Positions 33,146-45,312 of a stretch of 64,000 nt of DNA are shown in pieces. The stretch comes from Ophioderma brevispina (lineage: Eukaryota > Echinodermata > Ophiuroidea > Amphilepidida > Ophiodermatidae). Numbering within the stretch: the stretch's first letter is position 1; every line of letters starts with the position of its first letter. A program made the translations under genes and the position numbers. The notes below the pieces were generated by a model. That model did no database searches and was not told where the DNA came from. It saw nothing but the letters and a program-made list of their open reading frames with translations. The stretch is from NCBI GenBank assembly GCA_023653785.1, contig JAMKCH010044282.1, forward strand, positions 62,001-126,000, given 5' to 3'.

Positions 33146-33310
33146 CTTTAAATGACTCCTGCCCTGGAAACTTGGGCCAACTTGGTTTGGCATGATGTCC
33201 TGTTGCTATGGCAACAAACTTGGCAATGATGATTTCTTCATCACCAACCTCTATACATCTACCCTTCCCATCATCCTCCACTCTGACTGCGGTGATCTTC
33301 CACCCATCTT
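33146..33310 (-). CDS. flavin-containing monooxygenase exon 3
   Basis: A 165-bp minus-strand exon between a TTTGCATTGCAG acceptor and an AAAG/GTATAT donor, phase 1 on both sides. It encodes DGWKITAVRVED..., then FVAIATGHHAKPSWPKFPG and QESFKG. The ATGHH...P..P.FPG motif follows the FAD/NADPH linker region in FMOs. The frame is intact. The donor lies about 30 bp from the truncated edge of the opposite-strand LINE in intron 3. Confidence 0.9.
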
Positions 33311-33714
33311 CTGCAATGCAAAAGAATCAAGAAAATGAACGAAGCTGGCTGAATTTAATGTCTAATAATCAATAAAAAAATGGTTTATGAAATTTCGGCA
33401 AATTTGATTTCAATTAACAGACGTACGTACGTTGGGGCATTTCCAATTTTGGAGGTGACTTGTATGCTAAGGTTACTAATACCCAATTTTCAGCATCATT
33501 ATCACCCAATATTTCACCCATTTTTTTAAAATTTTAACTGTCACCCAAAGACTCTTTTACTGGAAAATTTGTGTAAAATATCATCCAAAAACTTACCACA
33601 TTTTCACCAAAATACCACATTTTTTGGATAATTTAGAAAAAAAAATGTCACTCAAAGAACCCCTATATATGGGCAATTTCTCTCACCCAAGGACCCCTAT
33701 TTTTTGCGTGTTCA

Positions 33715-33960
33715 AGTATGAACTTGATCCTTCACTGCACTAAAAAGCTACAGTAAATTGACAAAGTGTCAACCAAAAGGTGTATACTAGAGCAATAATG
33801 ACCCCAAGTGACCTCTGAATGACTTTTGACCTCATCTGTTATCCCACACAAGGGTGTATCTCACATGTATAGGCATAACAAGTATTAACTTGACCCATCA
33901 CTGTAAAAGCTACAGTAAGTTGAAAAAGTGTCAACCAAAAGGTGTCATACTAAACTTTTG
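33715..33960. repeat. direct duplication, ~170-bp offset, in FMO intron 2
   Basis: AAAAGCTACAGTAARTTGA then AAAGTGTCAACCAAAAGGTGT occurs near 33745 and again near 33908, preceded in each by AACTTGAYCC. Between them lies TGACCTC...TGACTTTTGACCTCAT, again with AGGTCA half-sites. Confidence 0.65.
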
Positions 33961-34121
33961 ACACATATAGACACATGGATCATGCTGACATAGGGTCTTT
34001 CCAATTGCATCGGACGACCTAAAAACAAAACATCTATTATTTTTTCTCTAATTGACTGAATGTACTTTCACTCAAAAGTTTCCTAAGCAATTCTTAGCCC
34101 ACTCTAATAACCAGTACATAC

Positions 34122-34291
34122 CATACTTTTCCAACGTCTGTGCTTGCGTTTCAAACTGTATGACTTCGTTGAGTTTGTTATGGACTGTGTAGTCAGCTAT
34201 GTATTTGGCCATGTCGGTGTTATGAGGAAAATCAGGAACATGATTCGGGAAAGGAAAGTCAGAGAAACAGTAGTTGTGCTTTGAAACATTA
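34122..34291 (-). CDS. flavin-containing monooxygenase exon 2
   Basis: A 170-bp minus-strand exon between a TACCTTCTAG acceptor and a GTATG/GTATGT donor. Its first base completes a serine codon begun in exon 1 and its last base starts the glutamate completed by exon 3. It encodes NVSKHNYCFSDFPFP, the strongly conserved FMO block (T/N-S-K-x-x-x-x-F-S-D-F-P), then a helical segment ending LEKY. The reading is intact. Confidence 0.9.
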
Positions 34292-34419
34292 CTAGAAGGT
34301 AAAAACAGAGAAGAAAACTAGAATTAGGTATTTTACAATAGGTATCCTTTACGGAGTCATATTATATGACAACATATAGCATTTTAGTGTCAATAGATTT
34401 AACAGGGAATTCCTCTTTA

Positions 34420-34545
34420 GCTCTATTCACTACACGCTCGAATTCAGACCAAGGGGTCCCAGGTTCAAGTCCCGGTCTCGGCATGACCAAGATGTAAGTT
34501 GTTGGTATACCTCGGTGAATAATTAGATATATTAGAATCTGTGAC
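34420..34545 (+). repeat. tRNA-related SINE-like repeat, copy 1
   Basis: GGTTCAAGTCC (B-box-like) lies in a T-arm-like context (CCAGGTTCAAGTCCCGG), followed by GGTATACCTCGGTGAATAATTAG and ending CTGTGAC. A second copy 250 bp downstream shares head, body and end. The A box is weak. The minus ORF over it is meaningless. Confidence 0.6.
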
Positions 34546-34667
34546 AAATTTGGTGGCAGCGGTGGGATCGAAAATGACTGCAGTTACCTTCCTTGTATCA
34601 AGCAGGCGGGTATTTAAGGCCTGGGATGTGGCTTGTGAAGAAGGGGAATAATGTCACGACGTACGCA

Positions 34668-34832
34668 TGTTAGTATCACCGCACGCTCGTCTTGAGACCA
34701 AGGGTCCTGGGTTTGAGTCCCAGTCTCAGCAGGACTGAGATATAAATCGCTGGTATACCTCAGTGAGTAATTAGACAGATTAGAGCCTGTGACTATCTCT
34801 GCAGATGATGTAAAGAGAGAGAGAGAGAGATA
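34668..34832 (+). repeat. tRNA-related SINE-like repeat, copy 2, with (GA)n tail
   Basis: CACGCTCGTCTTGAGACCAAGG, a B-box-like GGTTTGAGTCC, and GGTATACCTCAGTGAGTAATTAG match copy 1. After the shared CTGTGAC end there is a short unique stretch and an (AG)n microsatellite at about 34815-34831. Small tRNA-derived SINEs with simple-repeat tails look like this. Confidence 0.6.
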
Positions 34833-35689
34833 AGTATCAGTGTTTACCCACCCAATAGGGCTTCTCTTGGATCAAAAAGTGCTTTGAAAGTGCTATTTTT
34901 GGTGGGTGTGTGGGTAGCATCAATTTTTTGTCCCATAGAAACTGATTTAAGGGGAAAATTGGGCTACTTTTTGCTCTCTGGTACCACACCTAACCAAAAT
35001 TTTTCTTGGCAACATTGACTTAATAAATTTCATTCATTCCATTGTCCTTTAGATGAATTGGATGAGAGTGATACACCTTGCATACATGCTTTGTTCTATA
35101 TGCAGATTTTTTTTAGTTGGGTGCCAGGCCATTTTTACCCTAAGGCCCAGGCTTTTTGCATCCATGGCAAGCAGAATGACCTATGCATTTGAAAGTACAT
35201 GGCCAGCATGACGAAGCTAACCACAGTTGATTTTAATCAACACAGAGCAGAGCTGTATGCAGGATTTATTTTTTGGGGGTGATATGGGGGTGCAGGACTT
35301 CTAAAAAGTGGGCTTTTTTGGTTAAAGTGGACCTCACTCCGCTAAAATGGTCCTTTTTTGGATTTTTTGAATATTTCACCACCAAAATGTGGACTTTCTT
35401 GTTGATGTTTCTCAAAATTGTGGACCTTTTTATCAATAAAATCATCAACTAGGTTTTGCAGTTCTCGGCTTTCACGCTCACTACATTCAAGGAATATAAG
35501 CTGTGGGCTGCTCCATAAAAAACTTAACATTTTAATGACACATACACACATACATACAAACATACACACGCACAACGGATTGCAAAGTGGTCCTGCAAGC
35601 TATGCTGGTGGCCCACAGAAAGTGGGCCTTTTGCCCCTTTTGTGGAATTTGGGGGGGGGGGGGGTGCGGCCACATCCCCCCTCCTGCGT
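34833..35689. other. FMO intron 1; simple repeats only
   Basis: Contains a (CA/CATA)n-like microsatellite at about 35535-35575, a G run of about 15 at 35651-35665, and text resembling a common interspersed repeat. The short ORFs here follow the simple repeats. Confidence 0.5.
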
Positions 35690-37424
35690 ACTTCCCTCTC
35701 AGAAGTGAGAGGGGGATACACTAGCGATCAATACCTACCCTCCGCGACCTTACTTTTTGCCAAATTCTCATTTGGGCTCACAGAACCTCTATAACCACAG
35801 TTAAAATTTTGCTACCGCGAAAATATCCTCCGCTAGCGCGCACACTTTTCGGGCAACTCACCGCCCATGCGCGGTGAGTCCTCCTTAATCCCAAATTGTT
35901 TCCTCAAAATTGTTACACACAACCTTCCCGAGACCTTCTGTGGGTGGAAAAAACATTGTGGGAGGGTCGTAAGGTCACGGAGGTAGGTATACCTGCTAGT
36001 GTATCCCCCTCTCCTTCTGAGAGGGAAATACACTGCGCTTTCGATAGCTACCGCCCGCTACCTTACTTTTGCACAGATCCCCTGGTAGTCCTCAGGCGGT
36101 GGAAGAAGGTACAGGGATTTAGCCCATCGCTGGCATGTCCCCGTCTCGCACCGAGACACTCACCTAGAGCTCTTGATTGCGCACACTTCTACTGGCCACA
36201 CATGCTGCATTAGCAACATCCCCTCTCCGCACCCGAACGTCTCGAAGGTAAACTTTCTGAAACGTGGTTGCGGAACTCAAACCTATAGTATCCAGGATAT
36301 CCGGGATTGAGGAGCCTTTGTAAAATGCCCAGGAGAAGGCGTGAGCAAACGTAAATCATGGGACCTAGCCCAAGAGCCCGACCAAACCGATCGTGATGTT
36401 TTTGTTGTGCGCTTCGGATGGGTCGAGGTTGACCCAGCGGCTTACTGTGTCCCTTCGCTTCCGGACCATATGTGGGGCCGTGGCGATGAACAGCTTTTTT
36501 TTGTCTCCCGGAGCCCTTCGGTACGCATAAGGTCCATTTAAGAGCCCTAACCGGGCACCAGGGTTTCTCCGACCGTCCTGCAGCCAAGGCCCAGGTCCGG
36601 GAGACACACCGGGCGTGGTGTGAAGACAGGGTCTGATTCTTAGGAAAAACCCGCCTCGTGGGAGGATGGACACCCGTCCTTCGACAACCGCAAGTGGAGC
36701 CTCGTCAAGGGACAAGGCATGTATCTCGGAACCCCGTCGCCCTACGCGACTGCCACTAGAAGGGTCGCTTCCTAGATAAATCCAGAGACTGTCCCTCTCC
36801 AGTGGCTCGAATTCCTAGGACGCTAAGAACTGGAGCACTAGCGGCGGATCCCACTCCGGAACGAGTGAACGAACCTGGGGACGAACCGTAATCATGCCCT
36901 TCAGCAGATTCGTGAGATCGGGCTGTTCGAGACGACTATAGGGATCCTTCTTTTACCTCCCCTGATGGATCGCCCCCCTCTACGGTGCGGTCGCACCTGA
37001 CTTTTTGGACGCCCAAAACCCTCGTGGAAAAATTTCCGTTAGGAAATCTCCGATCTGCCCCTACAGACGCAGACAGCGTATCGATCTCTCGATTGGCTCA
37101 CCATCTATAGACCCGGTCGGAGTCGAGAATCGTAAGATGCTCTAGTTGACTTCCGCCTTGCCGGAGCAGCAGCGCGGCAGCCTGTTCAGAAGTCCCGCCT
37201 GAGTGTATTGTTTGGCAGAAATGTTCCATACAATCAGTTTTGAATCGCGATGAACGCTCTGGACGACTGGTCGGCTGGAGGACCGCTTATCAGATCCCCG
37301 CGCTGAGGGAGCAATATGGGGTCCCCCACTAAGCAGCTCCAGATGCCGTGGAAACCACAGCTTAGCCGACCACATGGGGGCCACCAACAGAATCAGGCAA
37401 TTGTCGGACCGAGCACCCTTCTCG
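35690..37424 (-). mobile_element. DIRS-like retroelement fragment, minus orientation
   Basis: From the right edge, the minus strand carries an RT/RNase H C-terminal segment (VAPMWSAKLWFPRHLELL, 37387-37240) and the start of the recombinase linker (QYTQAGLLNRLPRCC). It then carries tyrosine recombinase C-terminus (36720-36210) and ITR-like sequence (36090-35690). The 37424-37140 part matches 63085-63390 of the plus-strand element, and 35722-35912 matches 56140-56320. An inverted copy of the CCCTCTCAGAAG-type end lies at 35976-36035. GC-rich against AT-rich surroundings. It is truncated at about 37424. Confidence 0.8.
36210..36720 (-). pseudogene. DIRS tyrosine recombinase C-terminal part
   Basis: In alternating frames: RSEKPWCPVRALKW, KKKLFIATAP..., DTVSRWVNL, then HDLR (the His..Arg box of tyrosine recombinases), SWAFYKGSSIPDILDTIG and TFQKVYL with the likely catalytic tyrosine. 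The order and spacing match DIRS recombinases. Frameshifts make it non-functional. The N-terminal arginine region is missing or unrecognised in this copy. Confidence 0.75.
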
Positions 37425-37680
37425 AGAATAAATTTTGTCTTACCAATTTGTAACCGTTCTACAATTTGTTTCCCAAAAAGTTCATGTCATCATGTACACA
37501 GGCTGCCAAATTTGGCACACCACAAGGGTAAGTTTCACCTGAAATTTCATATGTGAAATTTTAAATCTGGAAAAATGGTTATCAACATGAGGCAGAAGAC
37601 TCTCAAGAATGCTTACAATATAACATTTATTGCAAATATGAATATTAAGCTACTTTTGCAGCTGTGAAGTTAGAGCAGAA
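37425..37680. other. FMO intron 1; nothing recognised
   Basis: AT-rich sequence between the DIRS fragment and the next foldback. No motif. Confidence 0.4.
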
Positions 37681-37852
37681 GGGCTTTTGCTGTTTACTCA
37701 CGAGCGCGCGCGGAGCGTCCACGTTAATTTTGGCCATTGGATTTACACGTTTATTCCGTTATGAACGTTATGCATGCATGACGAATAAACGTGTAATCCA
37801 ATGGGCCAAAATAACGTGACGCGCGGCCGCGCAGTGAGTAAACGGCAAAGCC
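37681..37852. mobile_element. foldback MITE, ~75-bp arms
   Basis: The left end GGCTTTTGCTGTTTACTCAC pairs with the right end GTGAGTAAACGGCAAAGCC. The arms continue through GCGCGCG, ACGTTA(A)TTTTGGCC and ATTGGATT(T)ACACGTTTATTC, with a ~25-base loop containing ATGCATGCAT. Total about 172 bp. A few indels separate the arms. Confidence 0.8.
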
Positions 37853-38194
37853 TAGCAGAATCTGTCCTGTGTAGCTTGGCTTTAAATGGCACTTTCACGA
37901 AACACAACTCGTCCATGAACTGAGATTAGCGGTTTTGTCATTTTGTGACCCCCATGTCGATCTGACATATCTGACATATCAGATCTGACCCCAGCCTAAT
38001 TCGGGATCTATGCAGTTTGGGTATGGGCGATATCTATTAAAACTTAGTCTCTTTCAACGACTATATACACTTTAGTCAACACAAGAAAATGACGGATCCC
38101 ATTTATTGTTTTGAACAGAGCACAAAAGGATACTAAGTCAATATCATTCGCGCTGAATTTCCTAATCGAGAATTCGGAAAATTGGGGGGTCGGG

Positions 38195-38334
38195 GACGTT
38201 TCATAAGTCCATTGAAATGCAAATGAAGTATTACATTGATTCCGTCATGCGCTGTATTAACGTATGCGGTAGTGTTTGACGAATGAAATAAGCAATACCT
38301 CATTTGCATCAATGGGACTTCTATATGCAACGTC
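38195..38334. mobile_element. foldback element, ~60-bp imperfect arms
   Basis: GACGTT..CAT...AAGTCC..ATTGAAATGCAAATGA on the left is matched by TCATTTGCATCAATGGGACTT..ATATGCAACGTC on the right. The inner parts GTATTAC/GCAATAC and TGATTCCGTCA/TGACGAATG are less perfect. About 140 bp. Both arms carry the ATTTGCAT octamer. Confidence 0.65.
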
Positions 38335-39189
38335 AACCAGAAAAATTGCGTGTCCCCGCGCCAAGCCTGCATCCTGCATTGTTTCAAGACGTTTTCATGT
38401 TCCGTTATACACTGAAAAATGTGTAAAAAATTGTATACCTCAAAGTGCATGCAAGGTCCCGGTATAGGACAAGGTTCCAGGTGCCAGGCAAATTATGGAT
38501 ACCAGGTGAAGCTAGTCTGATGTTGCTAGCCAACAAATAACAGTAATGCCATCAATTTCTGTGTCTGCCAGCAGATACATGCTTATGGTGGTTTCGAATT
38601 TTTCGCGTAAAACAGAAGCCTATTTTTTTTAACTCAGTCGCACCCTATTACGAATCGCTCACAAGCGGGCAGCCATGCAGACCAGCTCAATACCGCGAGG
38701 TAACCGCAGACAGTGACCCGATTCCCAACCGAATACTAAAAATAGCTAGCAATTAAAGGTCCATGGCCCGATCGCTAATAGCCTCGTCCCCAAGAACCCA
38801 TATTTTACCGTGAGTGTCGATATTTTTGGATATCAGAAGAAAGCTGCTATTTTTCTCATTTACCCTGTGAAATCTAGGGCTAAAGGATGTTGTTTGGAAG
38901 TTATGAGCCAAAAATGTACTCCATTTTGGTCGACCAATTAATTTTTACACGTACTCTATGGCTCACAAAATCACTTTTTTAGTCTCACATACCACACGGA
39001 TTGAAAGATCGCCGAGAAACTTTTACAGATGGGATTTTTGGGTGAAGGCCTTTCTATCAAAAATGAAAACTTTATATACTTAAAATCGGAACCATCCCCC
39101 TTTAAATCCAACTATGGCAATCCGTTTCTCTCGAATCGTATTGTTTTCCCATTTTTGCCTGAATGCCCCGATTAAGGAACTCCCCGTTC
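38335..39189. other. FMO intron 1; nothing recognised
   Basis: No exon, transposon protein or RNA gene was recognised. Confidence 0.4.
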
Positions 39190-39720
39190 AATGAAATTTA
39201 TTGACTTACCTGGCCCTGATCGCTACTTCTTCACAGTCATGCCCGCCAGACGCTCGAGCGAGCCGAGGCTCACACTCAGTGCCAGTCTACGTGCGATGGA
39301 TTCAGCACCAGATATGGCGTGTCACACCGCGCCCCCGGGGGCCCGTGGTTCGGTCGGCCCTACGTCGACAGTGACAGTACTGTACCAGACTCGCAGTCAC
39401 TAACCCCCTGCGCGCTGTCGACCACATCCAGGAAGAACAACCTATGCGAGTCACAACGAAAGAACATCCATCATCGTACGCAACGCCGATTATCTCAATT
39501 ATATTACTTGGCAACTCATTGTAAAAGAATAGACCAACAAAGGCCGCTTCTCGGCAGGGAGGTACCCAATCCTTCATTGTTCCATGAGTCATCGCCGACG
39601 AAGCTGGTCACGCTCAGTTGAACAAGATTATGACCTGTGCCAAAAGGTATAATCCCCAATTGCGTCGCCACGCTTGGTTTGTTTACAAGCTGGAGACGAA
39701 CAACCAAAGAAGATTCTGAC
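39190..39720. promoter_or_regulatory. CpG-rich block with a minus-strand splice donor
   Basis: CpG is dense here (about twenty CpGs between 39240 and 39420) against a CpG-poor background. On the minus strand CAGGGCCAG/GTAAGT at the 39212 edge is a strong donor consensus. A non-coding first exon and CpG-type promoter of a minus-strand transcript is one reading. An alternative FMO start is conceivable but unsupported. The ORFs on both strands have no recognised domain. Confidence 0.25.
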
Positions 39721-40296
39721 AGCTTCCGATTCAACAGCCGAAATTCGCTGATATTTCAGTGTCCACACACAAATCTGAGATAGGCAGTGGTTCCTTAAGC
39801 ATTATTTATGCATTGCATTTTAGTTTTGAAAAACGTGGCCTTTTGAAACGCTGTATTTTTCTTAAATGTATGCTATTTTGGAGACGAAAATCTAACTTGA
39901 ATGGGAAAAAAAAATGCCGTACTAAACAATGACACCAACCTTGACAGGGCCCGGAGTTGCCCGTTTACTCAATTTGGTTTCCAATTGGTCATATTTAACA
40001 CAGAATGTAATGTTTTAAGCAAAAAAAAAAAAAAACAAAAATAAATGGTAAAATTTGTGCATTTGTTATCAAAGCCCTCAAAATTTTGGCAGAGAAGTAG
40101 AAAGTTAAATTGGGAAAACAATTGGGATATGGAACCACCTGCGCAGGTCAAGTTCAATGTCACCTAGAGTCCCAAGGTCAATTGAGGTCAAATATTCCAT
40201 GCAGAATAAGGTTTCATAACTCTAACACATTAAAACTTCTCATGGATCTATTGGTTGACCCCATACATTTCGACTTAACCAAAGACGGTCTTCTTC
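39721..40296. other. FMO intron 1; nothing recognised
   Basis: An A homopolymer lies near 40020-40035, with AGGTCA half-sites near 40147-40190. No exon or element ends. Confidence 0.4.
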
Positions 40297-40835
40297 ATTT
40301 AAAGGGACACCGGATTTTCTTATAATTCGATGTTCTTTACTCTTACAAATAGTTTCGCATTAAGTTTGCTGGCGTGCGCTTTGTTGTAGATATCGTAGGT
40401 TATTGAACAAAGAAAAAGAAACAATAACGCCTAAGTTTTTGAACTCCCCTGCTGTTCTGATCGGCCCCAAAACAAGCATAACCGGATAACTGTCAGGCAC
40501 ACAGAAATACAAAAGCATATTAGTACATGAAGATGGCTTTTACGGCTTATTGTCCCTCCAGGTTTGATTTACTCATTGGTCAAAATTGTTTAAAAAAATG
40601 GGAGGGGCTATTTTGCTGGAAAATGTCCTCTTTATTCTCTTTAAGCTTAATACATTAACATAAACCATGAACATTTTCATTGAAGAGATACAGGGACATT
40701 AGCTCACTGGGGATACAATTCGGTGAATTTGTTTGAAAATGCTACCAGTCATACACATTTTTAATCACCAAAAGCGCCAAATGGAACAATCGGATTTATA
40801 TATTTTATACTTTGACACTGTCCCGTTTTAAAGAG
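40297..40835. mobile_element. possible TTAA-type TIR element
   Basis: The left edge reads TTTAAAGGGACACCGG and the right edge CACTGTCCCGTTTTAAAG, giving short imperfect ends GGGACA(C/G) beside TTAA on both sides. Internal sequence is AT-rich without an ORF. It resembles the other TTAA-flanked elements in this window, but the ends are short. Confidence 0.35.
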
Positions 40836-43800
40836 GAAATCATAGTGATTTGTCCATTGGTAAGATTGGGGCATGAATATATAGATTTGGGTCATGAAGG
40901 GGGTACAGGTCCACAATAGGCCAGGTATAAACACACCACCAGGCGTATCCTTTTAAGGAATCTTGTTTTTTGGAGCTATAAGCACTCAATTGAGGACAAT
41001 GGGCCATAGCGGTGAAGAGAAGGAGTAACTCTATTAAAATTAAAAAACCCCTTGGACCATAATCGCCGCGCTTGTAAAACAGATCGTAGACGTCCAATAC
41101 CAATACCCAGCGCAGTTCGGATGGTAATAATATGGCTGCCTACAGGAACCGGAGACGGATTATTTAGAATCAGCCGGGTTTTTGTTATCGCCAAACGATG
41201 AGTGTTTGCGAGCCACGTGAATTTTTTTTGTTTTTGTGGGATTCCGACCGTAAAGATACAATTTATGTGCCATGATAATTGCCACATGCAGATATATCAC
41301 CGCGCTTGTGTGTCTTCTGCCGAATTCGACGATCAGGACTGAGTTGTGTCGCTTCGGTGCAGCAACAACAGTACAACAAGTTCGCGATCAATGGTAATAC
41401 TCCATGATTACTTCTTTCTTACTAATCTTACATTTGTAAATTTAGTTGTACGGAAATAGTCATGGCAACATGTGACGGCACCACTAGACTGACATCGGGA
41501 GCCACCTTAAGTCATTCCCTCGTTCTCAAGTGAAGTCTCATTTGTCTTTCGATGGCCCCCACCCCAATCATAGAGGTAGGAATTTTTGTAGAGTTTTGTC
41601 CCTGGAATAGGCCTAGCTTTGTTCCCAAAATATGATCGAATAAAAAAAAGGATTTTGTTTGTGCAACGTTTAAAAATCAAAATAATGCCCAAACACTACG
41701 CCATATACGCGTTTTTTAACCTCGCCGAATTTTTGTCACAACACAAACCCATTTTTAAATTTGGCGACATGTTTTTTTTCCTTCAACTTAATCATTATCT
41801 TTCAAACTTTACCCCCACCACAATACAATAGACCTTTTCTGAATGGAAATTGAAAAAGGAATCCAAAAACCACTCGGAAACATTGTTCAGTGTAAGGTTC
41901 TAATGCTACATTTATTTTAATAGGCAAAATGTCAACTGAAATTACCCATGGTATAATGTCAAAAAAACTTTGTGTTACCCTATATCTGATTTATGTCATT
42001 TTCTGGCAGCTGAGACTTAGGCCTTTCCAGGCAATATATACTTATAGGGGGTTATCCTCACAAAATGATATACTTTTTCAAAAAATGACCAAAATAAAAC
42101 ATGCGTTTTTTGTCGTAACTTCAATAGACTTCAATACCATCCTCCCACGGTTTTCTTGGTCATATGTACAATATTAAGTGATGTTTCTCCTTAGAATAAA
42201 CTTCTCCACGTGTTGAAAGTTTAAAATGGTTTGGCACAATCACTGAATGAGCAAAGAGAGCAATTATGAGCCGTGCATTGTAACTCGACATGTTTCTGAT
42301 AAAACAAAATTTATAAAAAACGCACATCAAACTGTCAACCAGTAAATTTAAACTTTTCTTCATTTCCATACACTGTACACTATTAACACAGAAGTATGTG
42401 TAACGTTCATTTTTACAGTAGTCTGGACATCTTAGAAAGATTTGAATGTGTTTCTGTGTTTCTCACATGGCAATAGCACACATAATATCGGTATAGTCTG
42501 ACTTTTGACAAAGTAAATCCGTGGCGAGATTTAATGAGTTCATCCCAAAATACAAGATAAAATCCTTTGATGATAGCAGGTAGTTTTGGTATTTGTTGTA
42601 CTGTGGAGGATTGCCTGCCTGATTTGCTCATAAACTAGGCCTGAGGATTACCTTTGTGCCATGTGGATATTAGTTTTTGGTGACGCAAATTCATCAACTG
42701 TATTTTTCTAGTTTCTTCATTAATTTGACCCCACGGATGTAAATGAAGCAAATTAAAAGAAATCATACAAGCATTTGCAATCTGACAAAGTACATGTAGG
42801 CTACTTGTTATAAATATGGTATTTATCATTAGGTTCATTGCTCAGTGGTTTTAATAAAATCATACTTGGACTGAAGTGGATTTCTCTTACTGTTCTTATT
42901 TAATTATGTAGGCCTATTGTCTTGGAGAACAGACAGTAGGCCTATCAATGGCCTACAGCAGTGTATTATTTTAGGCATTTTACAATATAAAACATAAGAT
43001 AATACTGTCCAGCTCTAGATTGATACAATTTTGTTTTGAAAAACAATTTATTTTTAAGAAAAATCAACATATTTGCACTTCTCAAGGCACTAAAAATCTA
43101 ACATTTCCCATAAGGATTGTACATATAGCCCACCCTTCCTCATGCACCGCTTCCGCCACACCCTCCGACTTTGTCACTTGAATTGAATGCATTCTGCCTA
43201 TGTTCAAGATCCTCAATGAACTTCCTATTTCTAAATATTAATGTTCAGCTTTCATTTGATACCAATTTACTGTCATCATCCTTATACTTCAAAAGATTCA
43301 TTAAAAAACTAAAAACTACCACGTGAAAAATGTGACTCCACCACCCTTTTTGGTGTCGTTTCAAACACACTGGCCCTACTTGCACATTTTTATTTTCAGA
43401 AACAGTGGTTGTGCTAGGTAAAGGCAGTAAGGGCATTGGGGTGGGCCCCCCCCCTCCAAAAAAGTGGAAATCTTAATCTGATTCTCAATTCTACGACCGT
43501 GATGTGCGATTTTTTTGCTGAACTTTATGGAAATTCACTGCCGGGCCCTAAGCTAAATTTGCCCCTCGATACCCAAAAACATTTCTGGTGCTGCGATTGT
43601 TCATCTTAAATGTTGGAGGTTTACTTTCATTGGGCTTTTGCTTCCCCCCCAAAAATATGCTCAAGTTAGTTAATATGCGAACCCCCTTCTTCCTCCGACA
43701 TTATTCGCTCTGTGGAATGTTGCCCCCGCCCCCAGCCCCCCCCCCCCCCCCCCCGCCCAGCAAACATGTTAAAACCAAATGGCAAAAATAATTGATAAAG

Positions 43801-44620
43801 GTCCGCTAGCCCTAGGCCACTTGTTGAATATGCTCCATTTATACCTGAATTTATTCAATCTGTATATTTCCTAAAACCATGAATAATATGAACTAGATTT
43901 TTGATTAGGCCTACATTGCAAATAACAACGTACTACGAGATCCATGTGTATGCTGAATGCATTTGCATCAACCTTGCATCGATGTACAGAAATGCTGTGG
44001 GGATATGGCGATGGGACGTCCATTTTAACAATTTTGTACACGGATCATGTGCTTTTTAAAACGAGTATTTTTTCCTCTGGAAGTGAAAATCGGATTATAG
44101 CCAAGGGTCCTCAATTTAATTTCACCAAAATGTGGCCAACTTGGGGACAAAATTGAAAACGGAAGCACACTTCGGACACTGTGAAGGTTGGGTGTCCATG
44201 TTGTTTAGATCAGCATTTTCTTCCCATTCAACTTAGATTTTGTCTCCAATATACTTTAGAAATACGCGGCTACAAAACAGTCAATTTTTAAAGCCGAAAA
44301 GTCCGATATTAAAACTAACATCAGGTAATCATCTTAGGAACAGGCTATCTTGCTTTCTAAATAAATGACCCACAAATGATCCCAAAAATGATCTTGTTTT
44401 TTAACCTTGAAGAATGATGACGGTGACGTGGTTTCGCATGTCTAAAAAAATCCAATACTCCAGTATCATTGTAAACATTTAATGCAATTTTCCATGCTTT
44501 TATTAAAGAAATTGCGCACAATTCTTACAAGATAATGTCGTTACGGCTTACCTATGACATCGATGCCACATGCTATCCACATCAATATCGATCTCGTGTT
44601 GTAATGTCCAATACATAGTT
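40836..44620. other. FMO intron 1; no gene recognised
   Basis: Repeated TAGGCCTA palindromes (41607, two near 42910-42945, 43908), a C run of about 17 near 43738-43754, and AT-rich sequence. The short ORFs carry no recognised family motif. Confidence 0.45.
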
Positions 44621-44818
44621 TTAACGACCTGATTTACGAGGGCTGCGATGATCATCGTCAAAGGGTTTGGAAGAGCCTTTCTCCTTCTCTCCTACCTCCA
44701 GGGGTGGGTTTGTCTTAATCTGAAGCGCGTAAGAGTGTATGTCTTCAAGGGTCGCGCCGCCAGATGTTGATCCGAGGATGTTGATGCTGTTAGGATTGCA
44801 TGTCCCCCCCCCACACAC
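44621..44818 (-). CDS. unidentified exon-like ORF
   Basis: The minus strand is open for 65 codons. From 44804 it reads ACNPNS-like, then NILGSTSGGATLEDIHSYAL, then a charged Ser/Lys/Asp-rich end. Codon choice is varied and not low-complexity, unlike most ORFs nearby. A possible donor (CCCCTGGAG/GTAGGA) lies inside. No family is recognised. It sits in FMO intron 1 on the same strand, and joining it to FMO would not fit the intact exon 1-exon 2 phase. It may belong to another transcript, an old transposon, or be chance. Confidence 0.2.
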   Translation of the reverse strand: MCGGGTCNPNSINILGSTSGGATLEDIHSYALQIKTNPPLEVGEKEKGSSKPFDDDHRSPRKSGR

Positions 44819-45312
44819 ATATTACTGGCCCTTCAGTTGCATGGTCCCTGTTGTTTATCGCCGTGTGAGTAAAAAAATGGTGCAAGATAGGCCTATTTCA
44901 AAGCGATCATAACACCTGATAGAAGGTGATAAGCTTTGATAGTAGATATATGTATGCGATACCGCGTAACGGTTCCATCTAAATTCTAAAAACGGGATAA
45001 ATTCCCCATTGGCTCAATAAACGGAGCTAAACGGAATATAAAACCCGAATAGGCCGTGTGGGTCAAAAAATGACCAAACCGCAGATATCTATGTTAACAG
45101 CAGCCATAAAAAAGTTAAGATATCTTCTATGCGTTCATGTATCAGCAGACTCCAGGACTAACCCTGCATAGTGTAGTAGTTCAATCTCAGACTCCGTATT
45201 AAATAAAATGTACCACTCAGTCTCGGCATGATACATTAATGAATTCCACCAAAACCATAGAAGGGCACGCAAAACTAGATTTACTATAATTGTACCTTAT
45301 CGTGCCACTTAC

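Noticed and set aside
36341..37556. Plus-strand ORFs over the 36-37-kb GC-rich block
   Set aside because: Shadows of the minus-oriented DIRS recombinase/RNase H sequence.
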